From NCBI GenBank assembly GCA_016710645.1, contig JADJVI010000018.1, positions 62,001 through 126,000 of the forward strand: a stretch of DNA of 64,000 bases. Reading direction: 5' to 3'. This document shows positions 16,185 through 25,000 of the stretch, piece after piece; the stretch's first letter is position 1, and each line of letters starts with the position of its first letter. The DNA is from Actinomycetales bacterium. Its GTDB lineage: Bacteria; Actinomycetota; Actinomycetes; Actinomycetales; Dermatophilaceae. The position numbers and the translations under genes were made by a program. Under the pieces are notes generated by a model. That model was given only the letters and a program-made list of their open reading frames with translations. It searched no databases and was not told the origin of the DNA.

Positions 16185-17546
16185 TTACATCGACTCGATG
16201 AGGCGCGCGACCCGCTCATCCTCGGCAGCGAAGGGGTCTTTGCACAGGACAGTGCGTTGCGCCTGGTCGTTGACCTTCAAGTGCACCCAGTCGACGCTGA
16301 AGTCCCGGCGCTTGGCCGAGGCGGCTCGGATGAAGTCGCCGCGCAGCTTGGCCCGGGTGGTCTGCGGCGGCACCGTCTTGGCGCGGAACACTTCCAGGTC
16401 GGGCACCTCGGTGGTCACCAGCCCCCGCTGGGCGAGCCGATGGAAGAGGCCCCGGCGCCGGTTGATGTCGTGGTAAGCGAGGTCAAGTTGCAGAATTCGC
16501 GGGTCGTCGAGGGTGAGTGAGTTCTTGGCCGCGTAGCGCTGCAGGAAGCGCCACTTGATCACCCAGTCGATCTCGCGCTCCACCAGGGCGAGGTTCTCGG
16601 TGCGCACGGCCTGCAGAGCGCGGCCCCAGAGGTCGAGGACCCGGCCGTGGATGCCCTCGGTCAACCCGGTCTCGACCGCGAATCGCTGGGCCCAGGTGAA
16701 GTAGGCCTCCTGGACGTCCAGCCCGGACACGCTGCGGCCATCAGCGCGGCGCACCAACTTGCGGCCGGTCATGTCGCTGCTGATCTCCCGGATCGCGCGG
16801 ATCGGGTTGTCGAAGGTGAAGTCCTCGATGGTCCACCCCGCCTCCGCGGCACGCAACACCAGGTCGGTCGATCCGAGCTTGAGCAGCGTCGTCGTCTGAC
16901 TCATGGTGGAGTCACCCACGATGACATGAAGTCGGCGGAACCGTTCGGCGTCGGCGTGTGGCTCGTCGCGGGTGTTGATGATGGGGCGACTACGCGTCGT
17001 CGCCGACGAAACGCCTTCCCAGATGTGCTCGGCGCGCTGGCTCACGGCATACGTCGCGCCGCGCGGCCCCACGACGACTTTGCCTGCACCGCAGACGAGT
17101 TGGCGACTGATGAGGAACGGGATGAGCAGGTCGGACACCGCATAGAACTCACCGGCTCGGCCGATGAGGTAGTTCTCGTGGCAGCCGTAGGAGTTGCCCG
17201 CCGAGTCGGTGTTGTTCTTGAAGACGTAGATCTGGCCCTCGATGCCCTCCTCGGCCAGACGCAGCTGGGCCTCTTCGGCCAAGCCTTCGAGAATGCGCTC
17301 CCCCGCCTGCTCGTGGATGACCGCGTCGGTGATCGAGTCGCATTCGGCCGTGGCATATTCCGGGTGGGAACCCACGTCCAGGTATAGGCGCGAGCCGTTG
17401 GACAAGAAGACGTTGGACGATCGACCCCACGCCACGACCCGTCGGAACAAGTGTCGAGCGACCTCGTCGGGGGTGAGTTTGCGGCGGCCCTGGTCGACGC
17501 AGGTCACGCCGAATTCCGTCTCGATCCCGAAGATCCGCCGCTGCAT
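16185..17546 (-). CDS. pafA: Pup--protein ligase PafA
   Basis: 453 residues, ATG start. PafA uses ATP to phosphorylate the C-terminal Glu of Pup and attach it to substrate lysines, marking proteins for the proteasome. The glutamine-synthetase-like fold is evident from the metal-binding FGIETEFG (Glu9, Glu11) and the catalytic-Asp stretch YLDVGSHPEYATAEC (Asp57). KNNTDSAGNSYGCHENYL and PIINTRDEPHAD are further shared PafA/Dop blocks. It lacks the Dop insertion loop, which separates it from the dop gene at 22.3 kb. Confidence 0.96.
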   Translation of the reverse strand: MQRRIFGIETEFGVTCVDQGRRKLTPDEVARHLFRRVVAWGRSSNVFLSNGSRLYLDVGSHPEYATAECDSITDAVIHEQAGERILEGLAEEAQLRLAEEGIEGQIYVFKNNTDSAGNSYGCHENYLIGRAGEFYAVSDLLIPFLISRQLVCGAGKVVVGPRGATYAVSQRAEHIWEGVSSATTRSRPIINTRDEPHADAERFRRLHVIVGDSTMSQTTTLLKLGSTDLVLRAAEAGWTIEDFTFDNPIRAIREISSDMTGRKLVRRADGRSVSGLDVQEAYFTWAQRFAVETGLTEGIHGRVLDLWGRALQAVRTENLALVEREIDWVIKWRFLQRYAAKNSLTLDDPRILQLDLAYHDINRRRGLFHRLAQRGLVTTEVPDLEVFRAKTVPPQTTRAKLRGDFIRAASAKRRDFSVDWVHLKVNDQAQRTVLCKDPFAAEDERVARLIESM

Positions 17547-17646
17547 CCCCTCACCCTACGCAGGTCCGGTCGCCCGCTGCGGCAGACGCCGCGTGCCTTG
17601 GTGGGGGCTAGGCAGCAAGGTGACCCACACGAGCGAATCTGAGATC

Positions 17647-19149
17647 ATGACCCACATGTCCGACTCGCTGCCGCTGGCCTCCGGTGCGCCCGCGTCCCGT
17701 GTCGGCACTTCACTCCCCGAGGTCGGTGACGTCTCTCGGCAGACCATGCAGTTGCTGGCGCGGGCCCAGGTGCACGCCGACTCGGTGCGCGCCGAGGCCG
17801 ACGCTGCCGTCGCGTCGGCGATGCAGCGGGCCCAGGCGCTGACCGTCGAGGCCGACCGACTCCACCAGCAGGCTCAAGCGCTGCACACGGCGGCTGCGTC
17901 GGCCCACGACCTCGCCGCGGAGAGCCTCGCCGCAGCGCGAGTCGACGCAGCGGCGATCCTGGACGATGCCGCCGCTCAGGCGGCCTTGGTGGCCGAGGCC
18001 GCGGCGCGCTCGAGCCAGTCGGAGATCGATAGCGCCCGCTCTCGGGCGGACGAGATCTTGTCTGCCGCGCAGGCGGAGGCCGAGCGTCTGCGGGCAGCCG
18101 CGGCGGAAGAAGCCGAAACCGGTCGGATCGCCCTGGCGGCCGCGCAAGAGACCCATGACAGCGAGGTGACCACGCGCCTGGAGGACCTGGCCCGACAGGA
18201 GCACGAGCTGGTGGCCCGTGCCACTGAGGCGGCCGAGCTGACCCTCGCCGAGGCGCGCCGTACGGCGCTGGCAGTGACCGCTGAAGCCAGCGAGCACGCT
18301 CGGGTGGTGCGTGCGGCCGCCGACCAACTCGCCGAGCACACCGTTGTCGAATGTGCCGAACAACGGCGGCTGGCCACGGCGACCTCCGCCGATCTGGTGG
18401 CCGGCGCACGGGCCGAAGCGCAGGCAGCGTTGGCTGCGGCCGAGGAGCATGTCAGCTGGGCCAACGCCACGATGCGTTCCATCCTTGACGGAGCCGCGGC
18501 CGACGCGGCCCTGACGCGGACCCAGACCGCCCGCTCATTGGCCGACCACACTCGACGCCGCCGCCAGCAACTCCAGTCGGTGCTGGCTCGGGTCAGCCAT
18601 CAGACCCGTTCTCAGCTCGAGACCGCCGCCGACGAAGCCGCCCGCCTTCGCGCCCAAGCTGAGGCCGTCCTCGAGGCGGCCGCGGCGGACGCGCAGCGCA
18701 CCGTGGAGGCTGCAGCCCAGGAGGCCGGCGCGGTCCGGGCCGCCGCTGACCACTCCGCGCGTGCCCTGGTCGAGCGGGCCCGAGCCCGGCTGGCCGACGC
18801 CGAAGCCGGAGCCCGGATCATCAGGGAGCGCACTGCTGCCGAGGTCGAGAAGCTGCACCGCGAGGCCCACGCCGATCGACGCAGCGCGCGCGAAGAACTG
18901 GTGTCGACCCTTGCCGAGGCCCGGTCGGGCGCCGACCGGCTGCGCGAGGAAGCCCGCATCGCCGTAGACAACGCCCGCGCGGAAGTTGCGGCCCTCGCCT
19001 CCCGCCGCGACGACATCACGACTCAACTCGCCCACCTGTCCGGGGTCATCGAGGCGCTCGCCGTCCCCGAAACCGCTGCGGCACCACCCAATCCCTCTCA
19101 CGACCGCACTCCGCTCCCCCTCCCCTCCGAGTCGCAAGGACACTCATGA
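17647..19149 (+). CDS. Long Ala/Glu-rich coiled-coil protein, unknown function
   Basis: 500 residues from ATG 17647 (ATG 17656 also possible). Almost the whole chain after residue 30 is alanine-, glutamate- and arginine-rich heptad-like sequence with no prolines until the C-terminal tail, so a continuous coiled coil is predicted. No catalytic motif, signal peptide or membrane segment is seen. It resembles in composition the Scy/FilP/DivIVA-associated cytoskeletal proteins of actinobacteria, but I cannot assign it to one. It is divergent from pafA and overlaps the next gene by four bases (ATGA), so the two are co-translated. None of the dispersed repeats falls in it. Confidence 0.85.
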   Translation: MTHMSDSLPLASGAPASRVGTSLPEVGDVSRQTMQLLARAQVHADSVRAEADAAVASAMQRAQALTVEADRLHQQAQALHTAAASAHDLAAESLAAARVDAAAILDDAAAQAALVAEAAARSSQSEIDSARSRADEILSAAQAEAERLRAAAAEEAETGRIALAAAQETHDSEVTTRLEDLARQEHELVARATEAAELTLAEARRTALAVTAEASEHARVVRAAADQLAEHTVVECAEQRRLATATSADLVAGARAEAQAALAAAEEHVSWANATMRSILDGAAADAALTRTQTARSLADHTRRRRQQLQSVLARVSHQTRSQLETAADEAARLRAQAEAVLEAAAADAQRTVEAAAQEAGAVRAAADHSARALVERARARLADAEAGARIIRERTAAEVEKLHREAHADRRSAREELVSTLAEARSGADRLREEARIAVDNARAEVAALASRRDDITTQLAHLSGVIEALAVPETAAAPPNPSHDRTPLPLPSESQGHS

Positions 19150-20240
19150 CAGACACCAGCCAGTTCCGGACCGTGCTTCGGGGATACGACCCCGCGCAGG
19201 TCGAACACACGGTGCGCGAGTTGCAGGCCGCTGCGGATGCGGCTCGGCAGGAGGCGGCCGAACTGAGTGTCCATGTGACCAAGCTCGAGTCGGCGCACGT
19301 GCAACTGCGTGAGGTCGTGGACGCCCGCGACGCCGAAATCGCCACCATGGCCCAGGCTGCGCGCAGCGCTGCGGCGCCAAGCTTCGCCGACCTCGGAGAC
19401 CGCATCGGTTCCATGCTCACCCTGGCTGACGAAGAGGCCGCCCAGATCCGCGCGACCGGCCAGGAGGAGGCGGCAGCGGCCAAGCTGGCGGCGTCCGAAA
19501 CCTGTGCCGCGCTGACCAACGAAGCCCAGCGGCATGCCGCCGACACCCGCTCCAAGGCCGAGGCGGACGCCGCTCGATTGCTTGAGGACGCCCGGAGCAA
19601 GGCCGACGACATCCTCGAGGCTGCAGCTCGCGAGGCCAGCGCCCGACGCGAGGAGGCCGAAGCCGTCTACGAGCGCCAGCGCGCCAAGGCAGCTGCTGCG
19701 GCAGCCGACTTCGAGACGACACTCGCAACCCGCCGCGACAAGGCCGCTGCCGAGTTCACGACCCAGATGTCACACCACGAGTCGTCCCTGGCCGCCATTC
19801 AGGAGCGCGCGAGCGCACTCTCCAGCGACGCCGAGCGAGCCCATGCCGACGCGCGCGCGGAGGCTGCTGCCCTGCTGGACCAAGCTCGCCAAGAAGCGAG
19901 CTCTGTCGTAGGCGCCGCGCGGGAGCAGGCCGAGCGGATCAAGCGCGATTCGGATCGTGAACTGGCTGCGGCCACCGCGCGCCGCGACAGCATCACGGCA
20001 CAACTGACCAATGTGCGCCAGATGCTCGCCACCCTTGGTGGCGGGACGTTCGCCAACCCGCTGGTCGACCTAGAAGAGGCCGCACCAGCCGGTCCGGTAA
20101 CGGCCACCGAACTGGCCGATTCCGACGACGAGGCTCCGCCCATGGACGCGGCAACGGGCCACGATGTCGATGGCAATGAGTCGGGCGAGGAACTGACCGA
20201 GGCGTTGGCCGAAGAGCTCGAGCAGGTCACCAGCCACTGA
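19146..20240 (+). CDS. DivIVA-like coiled-coil protein
   Basis: 364 residues. The N-terminus FRTVLRGYDPAQVEHTV matches the start of DivIVA-domain proteins (F, RGYD, QVE), whose N-terminal segment contacts curved membrane. Residues about 15-280 form an Ala/Glu/Arg-rich coiled coil. The last 60 residues are acidic and probably disordered. A role as a polar or cell-division scaffold together with the preceding coiled-coil protein is inferred from the domain type and the shared ATGA overlap. It ends 7 bases before a strong hairpin terminator. Confidence 0.85.
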   Translation: MTDTSQFRTVLRGYDPAQVEHTVRELQAAADAARQEAAELSVHVTKLESAHVQLREVVDARDAEIATMAQAARSAAAPSFADLGDRIGSMLTLADEEAAQIRATGQEEAAAAKLAASETCAALTNEAQRHAADTRSKAEADAARLLEDARSKADDILEAAAREASARREEAEAVYERQRAKAAAAAADFETTLATRRDKAAAEFTTQMSHHESSLAAIQERASALSSDAERAHADARAEAAALLDQARQEASSVVGAAREQAERIKRDSDRELAAATARRDSITAQLTNVRQMLATLGGGTFANPLVDLEEAAPAGPVTATELADSDDEAPPMDAATGHDVDGNESGEELTEALAEELEQVTSH

Positions 20241-20247
20241 ACGACAC

Positions 20248-20283
20248 ACAGATCCCCCACGCCGATTGGCGTGGGGGATCTGT
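20248..20283. terminator. Perfect 16-bp hairpin terminator between convergent genes
   Basis: The left arm 20248-20263 and right arm 20268-20283 are perfectly complementary around a GATT loop, with a run of five C/G pairs in the stem. It lies 8 bases after the DivIVA-like gene stop and 52 bases before the prcA end, so it can serve both convergent transcripts. The T-tract is short (TGTTGTG). Confidence 0.85.
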
Positions 20284-20334
20284 TGTGGGTGTGGTCACCT
20301 CAACCGGAGCGGATCTCCTTTGGACCTGGCCGGG

Positions 20335-21231
20335 TCAGGTCGGGTCGTCGCCGGTCTCGACCCGGTCGGGGCTGCTCGGCCCACGCTCGTCAGAAGGCGG
20401 CGGCACCCGGGGATCGCGCTCGATGGTGACCCGATCGGACGGCGGTCCCTCGGCGGCGGAAGGGTCGACCGCGCTGCTGAGGATGTCCGGGTGGCCGGGG
20501 ATCCCCTCGTCGGCCTCCGGTGCGTGGGCGGTGGGGCTGTCGGCATTGAGCAGGTCGACCAGCAACGGCCCGACGATCCGTCGGAAGGTGCGCCGCGGGC
20601 GATGGCGATCGAGCACGGCTACTTCCAGCTGACTTGGCGACAGCACCCGCGATGGGCCACCAGCCGGGTCGGCCGCCAAGGCCGACACCGCGAGGGCCAA
20701 GGCATCCGCCAACGACAGGCCCGCGCTCCAGCGGGCCTTGATCCACTCCTCGGCCGCTGCGCTCGCTCCGCCCATCACCATCGCGCCGTGTTGGTCGGAC
20801 ACCGAGCCGTCATAGGTCAGCCGGTAGATCTGATCCTGCTCCGCGCTGCGACCGACCTCAGCGACACAGATCTCGATCTCGTAGGGCTTGGGCTCCTGGG
20901 TGAACACCGTGCCGAGCGTCTGCGCATAGGCGTTGGCCAACCCGCGGGCCGTAACATCACTGCGGTCGTAGGAGTAGCCGCGCAGGTCGGCATACCGGAT
21001 CCCCGCGACCCGAAGGTTTTCGAACTCGTAATACATCCCCACGGCAGCGAAGGCGATCCGGTCGTAGATCTCGGAGATCTTGCGCAGGCTCTGCGGGTTC
21101 TCAGCGGCAAAGGCGATGCCACGGTCGTATTGCAGGACCACGACCGACCGCCCGCGGGCGATGCCCTTGCGGGCATAGTCGGCCTTGTCCTTCATCAACT
21201 GCTCGGGCGAGACGTAGAACGGCATACTCAT
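20335..21231 (-). CDS. prcA: 20S proteasome alpha subunit PrcA
   Basis: 298 residues from ATG 21231, overlapping the prcB stop (ATGA). The N-terminus MPFYVSPEQLMKDKADYARKGIARGRSVVVL is the standard actinobacterial alpha-subunit start; alpha rings gate the entrance to the core. The proteasome fold extends to about residue 230, followed by a long acidic, Pro-rich tail of about 60 residues. It assembles with PrcB into the core that degrades pupylated proteins delivered by Mpa/ARC. Confidence 0.95.
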   Translation of the reverse strand: MSMPFYVSPEQLMKDKADYARKGIARGRSVVVLQYDRGIAFAAENPQSLRKISEIYDRIAFAAVGMYYEFENLRVAGIRYADLRGYSYDRSDVTARGLANAYAQTLGTVFTQEPKPYEIEICVAEVGRSAEQDQIYRLTYDGSVSDQHGAMVMGGASAAAEEWIKARWSAGLSLADALALAVSALAADPAGGPSRVLSPSQLEVAVLDRHRPRRTFRRIVGPLLVDLLNADSPTAHAPEADEGIPGHPDILSSAVDPSAAEGPPSDRVTIERDPRVPPPSDERGPSSPDRVETGDDPT

Positions 21232-22058
21232 CGCGCACCCCCCGGGTTGTCGCGGCGGGCGGCGACCAACTCGGCCACGATGGCGGCCAACTCGTCGTCG
21301 CCGACCAGTCGCACCCCGTCGACGTCCACGACTGCGACTCGCGGCCAGATCCGCCGCCCCACGTCGGGGCCTCCCGTGGCCGAGTCGTCGTCGGCCGCGT
21401 CGTAGAGCGCTTCCAGGCAGCACCGCACCGCGTCGGCTTCGGCCAGCCCGGGGCGCCAGGTCTTCTTCAGCGACCCGCGCGCGAACATCGAACCCGATCC
21501 GATGCTGTGATGGTCACTCTCGGGGTAGCACCCGCCGGTGACGTCATAGGAGAAGATCCGCCCGCGCCGCTCGTCGAGGTCGAAGCCGGCGAACATCGGC
21601 ACGACCGACAGCCCCTGCATGGCCAGGCCGAGGTTGCCGCGAATCATCGAAGCAAGCCGATTGGCCTTGCCCTCGATCGACATGATGGCGCCCTCGATCT
21701 TCTCGTAGTGCTCCAGCTCGACTTGGTAGAGGCGCACGACCTCCAACGCGATGCCGGCCGTGCCGGCGATTCCGACGACGGAGTACTCGTCGGCGGCATA
21801 CACCTTGTCCATGTCACGGTTGGCGATGAGGCTGCCCATCGTGGCGCGGCGGTCGCCGGCCATCACCACGCCGCCGGCATACTCGGCCGCGACGATGGTC
21901 GTGCCATGCGGGGCGGCGAATTCAGCGCCCGAGGGCACGGCGCGGCGCCCTGGGAGCAACTCGGGTGCCACCCCAGACAGGAACTCGGTGAAGGACGCAC
22001 TGCCGGGTCGCAGGTATGCCGTGTGCAACCGTCCCGCGCCCGACCCCAGGGCGGTCAC
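21228..22058 (-). CDS. prcB: 20S proteasome beta subunit PrcB
   Basis: 276 residues from GTG 22058, which overlaps the pup stop (GTGA). A propeptide of about 52 residues ends in HG, and the new N-terminus TTIVAAEY starts with the catalytic Thr53. Lys33-equivalent and the GSG block (SIGSGSMFARG) of active beta subunits are present. Autocleavage at Gly52/Thr53 exposes the nucleophile inside the chamber. A copy of the dispersed repeat encodes TAY in the propeptide. Confidence 0.96.
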   Translation of the reverse strand: MTALGSGAGRLHTAYLRPGSASFTEFLSGVAPELLPGRRAVPSGAEFAAPHGTTIVAAEYAGGVVMAGDRRATMGSLIANRDMDKVYAADEYSVVGIAGTAGIALEVVRLYQVELEHYEKIEGAIMSIEGKANRLASMIRGNLGLAMQGLSVVPMFAGFDLDERRGRIFSYDVTGGCYPESDHHSIGSGSMFARGSLKKTWRPGLAEADAVRCCLEALYDAADDDSATGGPDVGRRIWPRVAVVDVDGVRLVGDDELAAIVAELVAARRDNPGGAR

Positions 22059-22252
22059 TGGCCGCCCTTCTGGACGAAACTCCGGACGAACTCCTCAGCA
22101 TTGCTCTCGAGCACCTCGTCGATCTCGTCGAGGACGCTGTCGAGATCGGCATCGGAGATCTGCGACGCCGCGGCCGCTGGCCCCGGGAGATCCGGAGGCA
22201 ACTCGGGGTCGCCCTCGCGGCGCTGCGGTCGGCTCTGTTCGAGGTTGGCCAT
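22055..22252 (-). CDS. pup: Prokaryotic ubiquitin-like protein Pup
   Basis: 65 residues ending in Gly-Gly-Gln, the Pup hallmark. The C-terminal Gln must be deamidated to Glu by Dop before PafA can ligate it. The N-terminal half is charged and disordered. The C-terminal half (SDADLDSVLDEIDEVLESNAEEFVRSF) is the helix that docks on the Mpa coiled coil. It follows dop by 53 bases and is joined to prcB by a four-base overlap. Confidence 0.97.
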   Translation of the reverse strand: MANLEQSRPQRREGDPELPPDLPGPAAAASQISDADLDSVLDEIDEVLESNAEEFVRSFVQKGGQ

Positions 22253-22305
22253 GCTGTCCTCCAGGATCGAACGGTCGCGGGCAACTGCCCACCCCTTCGT
22301 CCAAC

Positions 22306-23823
22306 CTAGTCGGACACTCCGACAAGGTCACGCAGCAGCTCGCCGACGTCGCGGCTGCGCTCCAGCAGCCACCCCACCTGGGCCTTGGTTCCCTTGAGCG
22401 GCTCGTTGAGCGGGATGCGTTGCAGCGACTGCTGGCCGGGAACGTCAAAGACGATCGAGTCCCAGGACGCGGACACCACACTCCCCGCGAAGCGCCGCAG
22501 GCACTCTCCCCTGAACCACGCCCGGGTGTCCTCCGGTGGGGTGGTCACCGCGGCGAGCACCTGGTCGGCGGTCGCGAGCTGCTCGACATGGCCCTTGGAC
22601 CGAATCGACGCGAAGATGCTCTTCTCCGGACGCAGGTCGGTCCATTGGATATCCAGAGCCGCCAATCGCGGTTCGGTCCACGCCAGGCCGTCCCGCTGCC
22701 GAAGGGCCTGCAGCACCCTGAGTTTGGCGACCCAGTCGATCTCGCCGGCCAACGTCATCGGATCGGCCGTCAACCGGGTCAGCACCGAGGCCCAGCGCGT
22801 CATGACCGCGTCCGTCTCGGGGTCCATCTCGCCGCGGTCCTCGAGCCAATGGGCCGCCGCGTCGTGATAGGCCCACAACAGGTCCAGACCGCGCATCTGC
22901 CGACCATCCCGGAGGGGCACCAGCGCCTGCAGAGTGGGGTCACGGGAAATGACCTTGAGCGAGCCCACGGGATCTTGCAGCTCGAGCCCCCGAGGAGCCA
23001 CCCCCGCCTCGATGAGGCCGAGGACCAAGGACGTGGTGCCCATCTTGAGATACGTCGCGACATCGCACTGGTTGGCGTCGCCGATGATGACGTGCAGCCG
23101 GCGATATCGGTCCGGGGTGGCGTGGGGTTCGTCGCGCGTGTTGATGATCGGCCGCTTGACGGTCGTCTCCAGTCCGACCTCCGCCTCGAAGAAGTCGGCC
23201 CGCTGCGAGATCTGGAACCCCGAGGTCCGCGAATCCTGACCGATCCCCACCCGGCCCGCGCCGCAGATGATCTGCCGCGCCACGAAGAACGGCGTCAGGT
23301 GGCGGACGATGTCGCCGAAGGCCGTCTCCCGGCGCATGAGGTAGTTCTCGTGGGTGCCGTAGGAGGCGCCCTTGCCGTCGGTGTTGTTCTTGTAGAGCGC
23401 CACCGTCGGCCGCACCGGGTCCGGGTTGAGCAAGGTCGCCGCGCGGCGCATCACCTCGTCACCGGCCCGGTCCCACAGGACGGCATCCAACGGCGAGGTC
23501 ACCTCGGGGCCGCTGTACTCCGGGTGGGCATGGTCGACGTAGAACCGGGCCCCGTTGGTGAGGACGACATTGGCCAAGGTGGGGTCGTCGATGTCGGTGA
23601 GTTGGCTCGGGTCGGCATAGGCCCGCCCAAGCTCCCAGCCCCGGGCATCGCGCAGTGGGGCTTCCGTCGAGTAGTCCCAGCCGCCCTTCCCGGGCAGCAA
23701 TCCGTGCGCTCGGGCATACGCCGTGACGACGTGGCCGGAAAGGAACATCGGATTGGCGCTCGGGTCACCGGGGGCGCTGATGCCGTATTCGGTCTCGATC
23801 CCCATGACTCGCCGCACCGTCAT
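22306..23823 (-). CDS. dop: Depupylase/deamidase of Pup, Dop
   Basis: 505 residues, ATG start. Dop deamidates the C-terminal Gln of Pup and also removes Pup from substrates. It shares the PafA fold (MGIETEYG, Glu10/Glu12; YVDHAHPEYS with the catalytic Asp97) but has the extra loop of about 40 residues (around 41-80) typical of Dop. KNNTDGKGASYGTHENYL and PIINTRDEPHA are conserved. It is the first gene of the dop-pup-prcB-prcA unit. Confidence 0.96.
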   Translation of the reverse strand: MTVRRVMGIETEYGISAPGDPSANPMFLSGHVVTAYARAHGLLPGKGGWDYSTEAPLRDARGWELGRAYADPSQLTDIDDPTLANVVLTNGARFYVDHAHPEYSGPEVTSPLDAVLWDRAGDEVMRRAATLLNPDPVRPTVALYKNNTDGKGASYGTHENYLMRRETAFGDIVRHLTPFFVARQIICGAGRVGIGQDSRTSGFQISQRADFFEAEVGLETTVKRPIINTRDEPHATPDRYRRLHVIIGDANQCDVATYLKMGTTSLVLGLIEAGVAPRGLELQDPVGSLKVISRDPTLQALVPLRDGRQMRGLDLLWAYHDAAAHWLEDRGEMDPETDAVMTRWASVLTRLTADPMTLAGEIDWVAKLRVLQALRQRDGLAWTEPRLAALDIQWTDLRPEKSIFASIRSKGHVEQLATADQVLAAVTTPPEDTRAWFRGECLRRFAGSVVSASWDSIVFDVPGQQSLQRIPLNEPLKGTKAQVGWLLERSRDVGELLRDLVGVSD

Positions 23824-23906
23824 GTCGCCAGCCTATGGTGACGCCGGGCCGCGGATCCCACGTGGTCGGCGTCGGCACCTGGGCGCCGGTGCTGCACACT
23901 GACGGC

Positions 23907-24875
23907 ATGCCTCGTATGCCGTTCCGCACCCGGGCGTTGGCCACGCTCATGCGCCGCGGGATCTTCCCGTCCATCGCGACCATGGACCTCGCGGCCATTC
24001 AACGGTCGCGGGCCCGCCGTCTACCCGCGGGAGCGCCGGTGTCCTGGGTCGTGGGCAAGGTGCCGCGGGACCTTGACATCAGCGTCGTATGGTTCCCCAC
24101 CCGCGACGGCAGCCAGCGGCAGGCCCGGGTCTACCGCCCGGCTGGCACTCGCCCGTCGCAGGGCTGGCCAGTCGTCTGCTACTTCCACGGCGGCGGCTTC
24201 GTCCTGGGCAGCATCGTGCAGAGCGACCCCATCTGCGCGCATCTCGCCAGCGCCATCCCGGCGCTGGTTGTGTCGATCGACTACAGGCTCGCGCCTGAAC
24301 ATCCCGCTCCGGCGGGCATCGACGACTGCGTCGACGCGCTGCATTGGTTGGCTCAGGATGCCGCCGAGTTCGGCGCGGACCCCACCCGCCTGGCCGTGGC
24401 CGGGGACAGCGCTGGCGCCACCCTCTCGACGCTCGCCGCGATCCGCCTGCGCGACGAGGGCGGGCCGCGCTTGGCCCATCAAGCCTTGATCTACCCGGCG
24501 ACCGACCTCAGCCAGACCTTTCCGTCCATCCGCGAGCACGCCCACGCACCGGTGCTGGACAAGGCCGCTCTCGACGCGTTCCTCGTCCACTACCTCGGCG
24601 GCAGCGGGATCGCCGCGGACGATCCTCGGGTCTCCCCCTACTTCACCCCCGACCTCACCGGGCTCCCCCCAGCCCTGGTCCAAACCGCCGATCTCGACCC
24701 GCTGCGCGACGAGGGATTGGCCTATGCCGATCGCCTGTCCGCGGCCGGGGTTCCGGTCCGCGTCACCAACTACCTCGGCACAGTGCACGGCTTCTTGAGC
24801 TTCCCGGGCGCGACCGTCGTCGGGCACCAGGCCCGTCTCGAACTCGTCACCGAGCTGCGCCGCCACCTCACCTGA
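23907..24875 (+). CDS. Alpha/beta hydrolase, hormone-sensitive-lipase type esterase
   Basis: 322 residues from ATG 23907 (an upstream start at 23835 is possible but would run close to dop). The HSL-family oxyanion motif HGGGF (residues 94-98) and nucleophile elbow GDSAG (Ser168) are clear. The catalytic Asp is probably in QTADLDPLRDEG and the His in GTVHGF. It should hydrolyse short acyl esters in the cytoplasm; no signal peptide is seen. Divergent from dop. Confidence 0.9.
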   Translation: MPRMPFRTRALATLMRRGIFPSIATMDLAAIQRSRARRLPAGAPVSWVVGKVPRDLDISVVWFPTRDGSQRQARVYRPAGTRPSQGWPVVCYFHGGGFVLGSIVQSDPICAHLASAIPALVVSIDYRLAPEHPAPAGIDDCVDALHWLAQDAAEFGADPTRLAVAGDSAGATLSTLAAIRLRDEGGPRLAHQALIYPATDLSQTFPSIREHAHAPVLDKAALDAFLVHYLGGSGIAADDPRVSPYFTPDLTGLPPALVQTADLDPLRDEGLAYADRLSAAGVPVRVTNYLGTVHGFLSFPGATVVGHQARLELVTELRRHLT

Positions 24876-24886
24876 GGCGACGCCGC

Positions 24887-24896
24887 ACGGCATACC
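24887..24896 (-). repeat. Intergenic copy of the dispersed GGTATGCCGT motif (reverse)
   Basis: An exact ACGGCATACC lies 11 bases after the stop of the esterase gene and 114 bases before the PRPP synthetase start. No partner copy lies nearby. Confidence 0.7.
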
Positions 24897-24956
24897 TGTG
24901 TGTGATGTCTGCCGCTGTCTCGTGCGCGCCCTGCGGGTGTGTCGCCGTGGCTGGTC

Positions 24957-24962
24957 TAGGGT
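24957..24962 (+). promoter_or_regulatory. Possible -10 element of the PRPP-synthetase operon
   Basis: TAGGGT fits the actinobacterial -10 pattern TANNNT and lies 39 bases before the GTG start in a 125-base intergenic gap. No convincing -35 element is seen, so this is tentative. Confidence 0.35.
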
Positions 24963-25000
24963 TTGACTCGGATCCCGCAGCCCGCATCGAAAGGGACCTC

